Below, piece by piece: positions 1 through 6,578 of a stretch of 64,000 nt of DNA. The stretch's first letter is position 1. Each line of letters starts with the position of its first letter. Origin of the DNA: UBA1563 sp041671545. GTDB taxonomy: Bacteria; Bacteroidota; Ignavibacteria; Ignavibacteriales; Ignavibacteriaceae. The position numbers and the translations under genes were made by a program. Below the pieces are notes generated by a model. The model was given only the letters and a program-made list of their open reading frames with translations. It made no database searches and had not been told where the DNA came from. The stretch covers positions 9,793 to 73,792 of the forward strand of contig JBAZBI010000018.1 of assembly GCA_041671545.1 (NCBI GenBank). The letters are read 5' to 3'.

Positions 1-168
1 AATGAAAATGATGAACTCGAAATAAGTGAAACAGAAATTATCAACAAAACAAGCGGAAAGAAATTTGCAATTGAACCGCTGCCGCAAGCTCGTCAAGCGA
101 TTATTGATGCCGGTGGATTGATAGCATACACAAAGAAAAAGTTGTTGGAGAAATCGGCGAAGAACTAA
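1..168 (+). CDS. leuD: 3-isopropylmalate dehydratase small subunit (LeuD-like), C-terminal end
   Basis: Only the last 55 codons are inside the window; the gene begins upstream. The visible tail (N-K-T-S-G-K-K-F, then P-L-P-Q-A-R-Q and D-A-G-G-L-I-A-Y) matches the C-terminus of the shorter, archaeal-type small subunit of isopropylmalate isomerase, where a T-G-K-x-F strand is followed by a P-L-P helix and an A-G-G-L end. That enzyme pairs with LeuC to isomerise 2-isopropylmalate to 3-isopropylmalate in leucine synthesis. A homoaconitase or methylmalate-type small subunit has the same tail, so the substrate is not fixed by what is visible. The gene ends in TAA and is followed by about 200 bases of non-coding DNA. 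Confidence 0.7.
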   Translation, partial: NENDELEISETEIINKTSGKKFAIEPLPQARQAIIDAGGLIAYTKKKLLEKSAKN

Positions 169-189
169 ATCAGATAAGAATGGTTAAAT

Positions 190-207
190 GGGTGGATGAT
201 TGAATGG
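190..207 (+). repeat. Dispersed 18-bp element, copy 1
   Basis: GGGTGGATGATTGAATGG lies in the 3' flank of the leuD-like gene. A copy differing at one base lies at 38917-38934, also intergenic. Both are followed 40-60 bases later by a rough complement containing CATTC and CATCC or CATGC. No other function is visible in the 169-334 gap. Confidence 0.45.
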
Positions 208-334
208 TTATAATATTCATGCAGTCATTCCACCATTCACTCATGCGATGGTTTTATTCAAACTATTTTTCCCATCAGCCATCATCCCTAACCGTCAGCC
301 ATCCTTCCCGTTTCATTCTATCGTAAAATAATCC

Positions 335-342
335 TAATTTTG
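335..342 (+). promoter_or_regulatory. Bacteroidota-type -7 promoter element
   Basis: TAATTTTG is an exact match to the TAnnTTTG -7 consensus. It ends 33 bases before the proposed start of the YwqK-like protein and 23 bases before its AGAGGT ribosome site, which is a normal layout. A match of this kind occurs by chance fairly often in AT-rich DNA, so support comes mainly from position. Confidence 0.45.
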
Positions 343-374
343 CATCGAAAAACTTAAAGAACACAGAGGTAAAA

Positions 375-1694
375 ATCTTAAATAAAATTATCATTTTCGT
401 TTTCATTTCAATTAGTTTATTCGCCCAAACGGAAGAGGGGGAACTAAGAAAAACTTATTATCCAGGCGGTCAAGTCAAGACCGAAGGTGAATACCTTGAT
501 GGAAAAGCCGATGGTGTTTTAAAAGAATTTTATCCTTCCGGAAAAGTGTGGAAGGAGTGGAGTTTTGTAAACGGAAAAGAAGAGGGTATTTCAAAAATTT
601 ATTTTGAAGATGGATTGTTAAGCATTGAATGGACTTTTCACAACGGTTTGAAAGACGGACTTGCCCGCTGGTATTACGAGAACGGCAAATTGTGGTCTGA
701 ACAAAACTATCTTGTTGGCTTGCTCGAAGGAATTACAAAAACATATTACAAAACCGGCGAACTTCAAGGGGAATGGCTATATCAAAATGGGCAACTGAAC
801 GGCATTTCAAAAACGTTTTTTATCTCCGGCAAAGTGGAAGTTGAAAGAAATTTTTTTGATGGAAAACTTAATGGAAAGACGAAAATTTTTCACGACAATA
901 AAATCGTTGCTCTTGAAGCGACTTACATTAACGATAAAATTATCGGAGATGTTTTTATCTATGATGCCGCCGGGCTTCTGCGTGTGAAAGACACGTATGC
1001 GAACAACGAAGTCGTAAACCGTATTCGTTATGATTATCTCGGCAAACAAGAATCGCACGAAAAATTTGATCGCGCCTACTATAATAACGGCGTTTTAAAA
1101 TCTGAAGTATTTATAAAAGACGGTTTGAAAACCGGAGCAATGAAGAATTATTACGAAAGCGGTTTCCTTAAAGAGGAATGGAATTTTACAAACGATACGC
1201 TTCAAGGAAAAGTGTTCACTTTTTTTGAGAATGGAATCGTTTCATCGGAATCGGAATATCTGAACGGAAGAAAAGAGAGCTCCGAAAAAAAATTCTTTGA
1301 AGATGGAACGTTAAGAGGCGATAGAATATTTGTAAATGATAAACCGGACGGAATAGCGTTAACCTATTATCGAAACGGAAATCTAGCTTCTTCGTATCAT
1401 CATGAAAACGGAATACTAAACGGCGAATACCAAAAATATTATGAGAATGGTGTTCAGCGAATCTATGAAACTCTTAAAAATGGTGAGATTACCGGAGAAC
1501 GAAAATTCTATTCTAAATATGGTGAGTTGCGACGTACAGAGCTTTATTATCAAGGTTTTCTAGATGGTTGGGCGAAAGAATTTTTCAACGATGGCAAAAT
1601 TTACAAAGAAGAATTTTATCGAGACGGCATTCTTGAAAAAAGTAAAAAGTATGATCACGACGGAACGTTAATTAAATCGTTCGGGTATAATTAA
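375..1694 (+). CDS. Secreted YwqK/MORN-like repeat protein with a non-standard start
   Basis: The protein consists almost entirely of about 23-residue repeats of the form Y-Y-x-N-G-x-L-x-x-E-x-x-[FY]-x-x-G-x-x-x-G, the YwqK or MORN-variant pattern that forms an extended beta-hairpin stack. The first in-frame standard start is a GTG at 546, but the frame stays open back to 327 and the translation of 378-428 (L-N-K-I-I-I-F-V-F-I-S-I-S-L-F-A-Q) is a convincing signal peptide ending in L-F-A-Q. An AGAGGT site at 365-370 places initiation near 375, where the codon is ATC. I therefore call the CDS from 375 and regard ATC initiation, or a base error in a normal start codon, as the explanation. Role unknown; YwqK proteins are often labelled antitoxin-like without proof. 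aguB follows after 13 bases, probably in the same transcript. Confidence 0.75.
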   Translation: MLNKIIIFVFISISLFAQTEEGELRKTYYPGGQVKTEGEYLDGKADGVLKEFYPSGKVWKEWSFVNGKEEGISKIYFEDGLLSIEWTFHNGLKDGLARWYYENGKLWSEQNYLVGLLEGITKTYYKTGELQGEWLYQNGQLNGISKTFFISGKVEVERNFFDGKLNGKTKIFHDNKIVALEATYINDKIIGDVFIYDAAGLLRVKDTYANNEVVNRIRYDYLGKQESHEKFDRAYYNNGVLKSEVFIKDGLKTGAMKNYYESGFLKEEWNFTNDTLQGKVFTFFENGIVSSESEYLNGRKESSEKKFFEDGTLRGDRIFVNDKPDGIALTYYRNGNLASSYHHENGILNGEYQKYYENGVQRIYETLKNGEITGERKFYSKYGELRRTELYYQGFLDGWAKEFFNDGKIYKEEFYRDGILEKSKKYDHDGTLIKSFGYN

Positions 1695-1707
1695 ACTGGA
1701 TAGGATT

Positions 1708-2604
1708 ATGAAAAAGAAAAACAAAGAAAATTATAGAGTCGGTGTTCTTCAACTTGCTTTTTCTGCTGATGTAAATAAAAACTTGAAGAAAGCAGTTGAG
1801 TGGGTGAAAAAAGCCGCTAAACAAGGAGCTGAAGTTATCTGTCTTCCGGAGCTTTACCGCTCCCAATATTTTTGCCAGAAAGAAGATACTTCGCTTTTTG
1901 ATTTAGCCGAAACTATTCCCGGTCCTTCTTCCACTGCTTTTCAAAAAGTTGCGAAAGAAAATAAAGTCAGCATTATCGTTCCGATATTTGAGAAGCGGGC
2001 AAATGGACTTTATCATAACACAACGATAATTATTGATTCTGATGGAAAAATTCTCGGGACTTACCGCAAAATGCATATTCCCGATGATCCGGCATTTTAT
2101 GAGAAATATTATTTCACTCCGGGTGATCTTGGCTTCAAAGCATTTCAAACAAAAGCCGGAAAGATTGGAGCGTTGATTTGCTGGGATCAGTGGTATCCCG
2201 AAGGAGCCCGTTTAACCGCATTACAAGGGGCTACAACGCTCTTTTATCCAACGGCGATAGGATGGCATCCCTACGAAAAAGAACAGTATGGAAAAGCGCA
2301 ACGGGATTCATGGATAACAATCCAACGTAGCCACGCGATTGCTAACGGCGTGTACGTTGCTTCGGCAAACCGAGTCGGATTTGAAAAAACCGTTGAGACA
2401 CAAGCCGGACTTGAATTCTGGGGTTCATCATTTATTTGTGATCCGCAGGGAGTTATGCTTGCTGAGGCTTCTACAGATAAAGAAGAAATTCTCATTGCTG
2501 AAGTTGATCTTACTCATCTTGAAGATATACGCCGCAACTGGCCATTCTTACGTGATAGAAGAATTGATGCGTATGGTGAGATTACAAAGCGGTTTATTGA
2601 TTAG
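1708..2604 (+). CDS. aguB: N-carbamoylputrescine amidase
   Basis: A nitrilase-superfamily amidohydrolase of 298 residues, the usual length. The catalytic triad is in place: Glu48 in L-P-E-L-Y, Lys121 in Y-R-K-M-H-I-P-D-D and Cys158 in I-C-W-D-Q-W-Y-P-E. The R-K-M-H-I-P-D-D-P and W-D-Q-W-Y-P-E-G-A-R stretches are characteristic of the N-carbamoylputrescine amidase branch. The enzyme hydrolyses N-carbamoylputrescine to putrescine, ammonia and CO2 in the cytosol. Agmatine deiminase, which makes the substrate, lies at 3685-4731 on the same strand with one opposing gene between, so the two-step agmatine-to-putrescine route is complete here. The ATG follows GGATT with short spacing. Confidence 0.95.
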   Translation: MKKKNKENYRVGVLQLAFSADVNKNLKKAVEWVKKAAKQGAEVICLPELYRSQYFCQKEDTSLFDLAETIPGPSSTAFQKVAKENKVSIIVPIFEKRANGLYHNTTIIIDSDGKILGTYRKMHIPDDPAFYEKYYFTPGDLGFKAFQTKAGKIGALICWDQWYPEGARLTALQGATTLFYPTAIGWHPYEKEQYGKAQRDSWITIQRSHAIANGVYVASANRVGFEKTVETQAGLEFWGSSFICDPQGVMLAEASTDKEEILIAEVDLTHLEDIRRNWPFLRDRRIDAYGEITKRFID

Positions 2605-2639
2605 TGAAGGCAAAAATAAAAGTATAAAAATCAAAATCG

Positions 2640-2670
2640 TAACCGGTGATTATTGCTTAATCACCGGTTA
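2640..2670. terminator. Bidirectional intrinsic terminator
   Basis: A perfect inverted repeat with 13-bp arms (TAACCGGTGATTA and its complement) and a 5-base loop sits between two convergent genes, aguB and the FKBP gene. On the minus strand it is followed by a T-rich run, so it is best suited to ending the FKBP transcript, but it can serve both. Confidence 0.85.
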
Positions 2671-2683
2671 AATGAAACTAATA

Positions 2684-3439
2684 CTATTTTACAATATCCA
2701 ACAACTCAACTTCAAAAGTTAAAACGGTTGCCGGAGGAATTGTTTCTCCGCGTCCCATTTCACCGTAGCCTAGGTTATACGGAATAAAAAATTGGAACTT
2801 ATCACCAACATGCATGAGTTGCAGTCCTTCTGTCCATCCTTTAATAACCTGATTAAGTGGAAACTCTGCAGGTTCGTTTCTCTCATATGAGCTGTCGAAT
2901 ACTTTTCCATCCAATAATGTTCCTTTATAATGAACTCTAACTTTGTCAGTAGCTTTTGGCAGAACATCTCCGGTTCCCTTAGAAAGAATTTTATATTGAA
3001 GTCCGCTCGCAGTAGTTACAATGCCTTCTTTCTTTTTATTTTCTTCAAGAAAAGTTTCACTTTCTTTTTTATTTTTTTCGATAACCGGAGCCATTTCATT
3101 TTTCTTTTTCGCTTCTGCCAGTTGCTGCATCTCGGCTTGCCGCGCTTGCATCTTTTGATTAAGAGCGGTTAAACATTGCATCGTTTTCTCTTCGTTTAAA
3201 ATTGGTTTTCCGTTTGCCGCATCCTTTAACGAAGCTATAAGAACATCAAGATTAAGTTGAACCAGCGGGTCTTTTAAATTAGCATAAATGTTTTGACCAA
3301 TTGCGTAACTGATTGAATCTCCCTGAGTTTTTAACACAACTGAAGCCTGAGTTCCTTTTTTTGCGGATGATTTTTTATTCTGTGCAAATGCAACGGAAAA
3401 GATCATTAGTGTTAACGCAAATAGTTTTATCACCTTCAT
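2684..3439 (-). CDS. Secreted FKBP-type peptidyl-prolyl isomerase
   Basis: Peptidyl-prolyl cis-trans isomerase of the FkpA/Mip type, 251 residues from the chosen start. An N-terminal signal peptide (M-K-V-I-K-L-F-A-L-T-L-M, cut after A-F-A-Q) is followed by a lysine-rich linker, an FKBP_N dimerisation domain (about 35-125) with a long charged helix, and a C-terminal FKBP domain (about 140-251) with V-H-Y-K-G-T-L-L-D-G, F-D-S-S-Y and P-x-N-L-G-Y-G. It should assist folding of periplasmic or outer-membrane proteins. The longer frame to 3529 is rejected because AAAGGAAATCG precedes the ATG at 3439 and the signal peptide begins there. Confidence 0.93.
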   Translation of the reverse strand: MKVIKLFALTLMIFSVAFAQNKKSSAKKGTQASVVLKTQGDSISYAIGQNIYANLKDPLVQLNLDVLIASLKDAANGKPILNEEKTMQCLTALNQKMQARQAEMQQLAEAKKKNEMAPVIEKNKKESETFLEENKKKEGIVTTASGLQYKILSKGTGDVLPKATDKVRVHYKGTLLDGKVFDSSYERNEPAEFPLNQVIKGWTEGLQLMHVGDKFQFFIPYNLGYGEMGRGETIPPATVLTFEVELLDIVK

Positions 3440-3684
3440 TCGATTTCCTTTATATAGATTATTTTTGAATAAATACGCTGTGAAAATACTTTCATTGAAT
3501 GAGAGAACCAAACAAGAAAGTTTTCGCACAGCTAAAATTTGTTGACTTTATTTTGTCGTTTGAAATGTAGAAAAGTTTGGAGTTATAATGAAGATAAAAA
3601 CTTTTATGATTCGCCGTGGTGTCTGAATCTTTCCCAAAATTTCCGTAATTTTTGCCAAGAAATAAATATGGAATAAGAACACAA

Positions 3685-4731
3685 ATGAAGAATAACCAAA
3701 CCCTTCGGCTTCCCGCGGAATGGGAGAAACATGACTCAACTTTAATTGCATGGCCCGCAAACAAAGAAGATTGGCCCGGCAAGTTCACTCCTATCCAATG
3801 GGTGTATGGCGAAATTGTACGCTATCTTTCACGAAATGAAAAAGTCCGGATCATCGTTCAGGACGCGACTCAGCAGAAAAATGTTGAAAGAGTAATGTGG
3901 AAAAATTATATCGATCCTTCCAATATTCAATTCATTATCAAGAAGACCGACAGAGGCTGGATGCGCGATTCTTCCCCGGCTTTTGTTAAAAGAAAAAACA
4001 AAACCGAAGCCGTTCATTTTCTTTTTAACAGCTGGGCAAAGTATGATAATTGGAAACTCGACCGGAAAATTCCGGAACAGATTTCTAAAACATTAAATCT
4101 ACCTTTAACCATTGCAAAGTATAACGATAGACATGTTGTTCTTGAAGGCGGTGCTATTGACCCAAACGGAAACGGAACGCTTTTGACTACGGAAGAATGT
4201 TTGCTTGACGAAAGAACGCAAACACGTAATCCCGGTTTTACAAAAAGCGATTATGAAAAAGTTTTTAATAAGTATTTGGGAATTGAAAAAATTATTTGGT
4301 TAGGTAAAGGAATTGCAGGAGACGACACGCACGGACATGTTGATGACTTGTGCCGTTTTGTAAATGAAAAAACAATTGTGCTTTGCCGTGAAGAAAATCC
4401 AAATGATGAAAATTATTCATTACTAAATGAAAATGCAGAAAGGTTGCAGCAAGAAACTACCGCAACCGGAGACAAGTTAGAAGTTATCTCGCTCCCCATG
4501 CCTTCTCCATTGATGTTTGACGGTATGAAACTTCCGGCGAGTTATGCAAACTTTTATATTGCAAACGGTTTGGTTCTTGTCCCAACGTTTAATGATGAGA
4601 AAGATAGAATAGCTTTAGGAATTATATCCGAGCTTTTCCCGGAGAGAAAAGTTATCGGTATCCATGCAGTTGATTTGGTTTGGGGATTGGGAACGCTCCA
4701 TTGTCTATCGCATGAAATACCGGGAATGTAA
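3685..4731 (+). CDS. aguA: Agmatine deiminase
   Basis: Member of the guanidine-modifying, peptidylarginine-deiminase-like superfamily (PAD_porph), 348 residues. It hydrolyses agmatine to N-carbamoylputrescine and ammonia. Visible family features are the N-terminal P-A-E-W-E-K-H-D with A-W-P, the W-M-R-D-S-S-P motif, the E-G-G-A-I-D motif, the D-D-T-H-G-H-V-D-D motif and the C-terminal G-L-G-T-L-H-C-L-S-H, which carries the nucleophilic Cys. The frame is open upstream to a TTG at 3652, but the conserved domain begins only at the ATG at 3685, chosen here. It completes the pathway with AguB at 1708-2604. Putrescine made here could feed the deoxyhypusine-synthase-like enzyme at 14323-15366. Confidence 0.93.
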   Translation: MKNNQTLRLPAEWEKHDSTLIAWPANKEDWPGKFTPIQWVYGEIVRYLSRNEKVRIIVQDATQQKNVERVMWKNYIDPSNIQFIIKKTDRGWMRDSSPAFVKRKNKTEAVHFLFNSWAKYDNWKLDRKIPEQISKTLNLPLTIAKYNDRHVVLEGGAIDPNGNGTLLTTEECLLDERTQTRNPGFTKSDYEKVFNKYLGIEKIIWLGKGIAGDDTHGHVDDLCRFVNEKTIVLCREENPNDENYSLLNENAERLQQETTATGDKLEVISLPMPSPLMFDGMKLPASYANFYIANGLVLVPTFNDEKDRIALGIISELFPERKVIGIHAVDLVWGLGTLHCLSHEIPGM

Positions 4732-4809
4732 TTGATAATTGTGGCTAAAAGTTATAAGTTAAAATTAAAGATCTACTGTATTTTGATAAAACAATAAATA
4801 GGTTTCGTT

Positions 4810-5034
4810 ATGTCATACAATCTAAATGTAATTGTTGAAAAAGACGATGAAGGATATTATGCATATTGCCCTGAGCTTGAGGGCTGCCAAACTCAAGGCG
4901 ATACGCTTGATGAAACGATGACAAATATTAAAGAAGCCATCGACCTTTATTTAGAGACGTTGAGTGAAGAAGAAAAAAAAGAAATCATCAGGAATGAGAT
5001 ATACATTACCAATTACGAGGTGAAAGTTGCCTAA
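4810..5034 (+). CDS. hicB: HicB-family antitoxin
   Basis: A 74-residue protein of the HicB/UPF0150 fold: a short ferredoxin-like strand-helix unit with D-D-E-G-Y-Y-A-Y-C-P-E-L-x-G-C, Q-G-D-T-L-D-E and an acidic helix of the A-I-D-L-Y type. This version has only the toxin-binding domain and no C-terminal ribbon-helix-helix or HTH, so autorepression may need another factor. It is the first gene of a pair; the toxin reading frame starts inside its last codons (8-base overlap), which couples their translation. AGG six bases before the ATG serves as ribosome site. Confidence 0.88.
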   Translation: MSYNLNVIVEKDDEGYYAYCPELEGCQTQGDTLDETMTNIKEAIDLYLETLSEEEKKEIIRNEIYITNYEVKVA

Positions 5035-5221
5035 ACTGCCCCGGCTGACATTTGACCAGGCGGAAAGTTTATTGCTTGATTCCGGGTTTAAGTTGATGAG
5101 AACGAAAGGGAGTCATAAGATATATTTCAAGGAGCAATTAAGAATCGTACTTCCATTTCATTCCGGGAAGATTTTACATCCTAAAATAATTAGACAGGTT
5201 TATAAAGCGATAGAAGAGTAA
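5027..5221 (+). CDS. hicA: HicA-family mRNA interferase toxin
   Basis: A 64-residue protein of the HicA/YcfA family, a small double-stranded-RNA-binding-like fold that cleaves mRNA. It has the expected pieces: L-T-F-D-Q-A-E-S-L-L-L-D-S-G-F at the N-terminus, the catalytic-histidine motif K-G-S-H-K-I-Y, and the basic C-terminal helix H-P-K-I-I-R-Q-V-Y-K-A-I. The start is TTG, six bases after GAGG and inside the hicB reading frame. Order is antitoxin then toxin, the reverse of the E. coli pair but common elsewhere. Confidence 0.88.
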   Translation: MPKLPRLTFDQAESLLLDSGFKLMRTKGSHKIYFKEQLRIVLPFHSGKILHPKIIRQVYKAIEE

Positions 5222-5296
5222 ATATCTTGTAGTGTGTTCTGTGCTATTACTTAGCTGGAGATTAAAGATAAAAGTACAGCGGCTAAAATTAGTTTT

Positions 5297-5312
5297 TCCC
5301 GAATTGTCGGGA
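5297..5312. repeat. Short TCCCGA/TCGGGA hairpin
   Basis: TCCCGA-ATTG-TCGGGA forms a perfect 6-bp stem with a 4-base loop. Related hairpins with arms TCCCG and CGGGA lie at 5789-5805 and 33589-33606, all intergenic and all followed by T or AT-rich DNA. Possibly a small dispersed palindrome family. Confidence 0.4.
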
Positions 5313-5346
5313 TAGTTCTTTGAATAGTTGAATTTTTCCCGGTATG

Positions 5347-5374
5347 GTCGATTCTGAAAGCTTTCGGAATCGAC
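5347..5374. repeat. 28-bp near-perfect palindrome
   Basis: GTCGATTCTGAAAG followed by CTTTCGGAATCGAC is a 28-bp palindrome in which 13 of 14 base pairs are Watson-Crick and one is a T/G pair. The first phased unit of the 21-bp tandem array begins 32 bases later. It could be a protein-binding site or a cruciform or hairpin; no T-tract follows, so it is not a typical terminator. Confidence 0.65.
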
Positions 5375-5406
5375 TTACTATAGGATTTCTTGTACGAACC
5401 GAAGAA

Positions 5407-5700
5407 CTCCATATACGTTTACGGACACTCATAGTACAAAAGGTAGAGCTCTTAGTCATTTTCCTGACACTCTGAAGTGAAAAATTAAGGCTCTTAGTCA
5501 TTTTCCAAGCGCTCTTGAGTGAAAAGTTAGCGCTCTTAGTACGTTTGCCAACGCTCTGAAGTGAAAAGTTAGCGCTCTTAGTCATTTTCCAGACGCTCTT
5601 GAGTGAAATGGAAACGCTCTTAGTCATTTTCCAAACGCTCTGAAGTGAAAAGTTTAGGCTCTTAGTACGTTTCCGGGGACTCTTTGTACGATCCGGAAGG
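5407..5700. repeat. Phased 21-bp tandem array, alternating A and B units
   Basis: A C-T-C-T anchor recurs exactly every 21 bases at 5428, 5449, 5470, 5491, 5512, 5533, 5554, 5575, 5596, 5617, 5638, 5659 and 5680, with degraded units at the edges (5407 and 5701). From 5449 to 5659 two sequence types alternate strictly: B (CTCTTAGTCATTTTCC) and A (CTCTGAAGTGAAAAGTTA or CTCTTGAGTGAAAAGTTA). The higher-order period is therefore 42 bp. Some B units carry AGTACGTTT in place of AGTCATTTT. The minus strand is open for 153 codons through the array (TTG at 5750 to 5289, 14-residue repeats with M-T-K-S), but it lacks a ribosome site and I do not call it a gene. The surrounding gap 5222-5885 holds nothing else but short hairpins. 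Confidence 0.9.
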
Positions 5701-5885
5701 CTATTTTTGGATAAAAAAGTGCATTTAGAGGAGAGAAAAAAACTATTCAATGAACAAAATGTTGAAAATTTGCGTAAAAACGAACTTCTCCCGGTTGTGG
5801 CGGGATTTAAATGAGGATCCTTTAATTAACTAAACGGTGTAAATTAGTTCTAATCAGCAACAAATCATAAAAAAAGAGGTTTGGA

Positions 5886-6464
5886 ATGAAGCCTGGTAAA
5901 ACGGATCAAATTTTCTTGATGACTTTAGGGGGATTGTTGGGGAGTATCTTAATAGGGTTTATTTTTTTCAACACTTCAATTTTTAGCCCAACGAGATCGA
6001 ATTTTCAGTTTGTTGCTTTCGGATTTATGGGAGCTTTATTCTTCAGCTTATTAGAATATAAATCCCTCAAAGAACAAATTTCCGGTATAATATTACTACT
6101 ATTTTTGAATCTTGTTATTTTTTCCGGTAGATCGTTATCGATAGCTAACATAATAAGAGATGTTCTGTATACAGCGAGTCTAATTCTTTCAATTAAAATT
6201 TATTACCAATTCATTAAAAAGAATCCGCAAATAAAATTTTATTTAAGATGTTTTGCTTTGGCTTTGATCTACGGTTTAATAAACGCGGTGTTTGGCACTA
6301 TTGTCTTTATTGTAAATGCAAAAGCTGGTTTCCCGCCGATGGAATTTATTTATATCATGGCGCGGTATGGAATATTAATCGGATTAGGTATCGGTCTGGG
6401 AACGGATTTTTATTTTCAGAATAAAAAACAATTAAGCGGTTGGTTGGGAATAAAAACGGCGTGA
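5886..6464 (+). CDS. Unrecognised integral membrane protein
   Basis: A 192-residue hydrophobic protein with about six membrane-spanning segments (roughly 9-30, 41-57, 66-82, 87-107, 119-142 and 152-175), separated by short charged loops such as E-Y-K-S-L-K-E-Q and K-K-N-P-Q-I-K. It has no signal peptide, no catalytic motif and no family I recognise. AGAGG lies seven bases before the ATG. It stands alone downstream of the 21-bp repeat array and upstream of another unrecognised gene, in a stretch that looks accessory. Confidence 0.7.
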   Translation: MKPGKTDQIFLMTLGGLLGSILIGFIFFNTSIFSPTRSNFQFVAFGFMGALFFSLLEYKSLKEQISGIILLLFLNLVIFSGRSLSIANIIRDVLYTASLILSIKIYYQFIKKNPQIKFYLRCFALALIYGLINAVFGTIVFIVNAKAGFPPMEFIYIMARYGILIGLGIGLGTDFYFQNKKQLSGWLGIKTA

Positions 6465-6578
6465 TGCACATTTGATGGAGATAAGATTTTGGTTGAATAG
6501 GAAAATGAGAGGGTTTTTTTTAATTAATTTATTTGATAGTGTTGCATTTTAACATAACATGCTGGTACTAAGTTAATT

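Noticed and set aside
2339..2671. 110-codon plus-strand frame overlapping the end of aguB
   Set aside because: It lies almost entirely in the aguB coding region in another frame and ends in the terminator hairpin.
3440..3529. N-terminal extension of the FKBP gene
   Set aside because: The extension precedes a clear ribosome site and signal peptide; keeping it would bury the signal peptide.
5407..5700. CRISPR-like array
   Set aside because: Regular spacing is present, but the would-be spacers are themselves repeated (A and B units alternate), and no cas gene is in the window.
5289..5750. 153-codon minus-strand frame through the 21-bp array
   Set aside because: The 21-base period keeps a frame open automatically once one unit has no stop, there is no ribosome site before the TTG, and the 14-residue repeats match no family. 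Described as part of the repeat instead.
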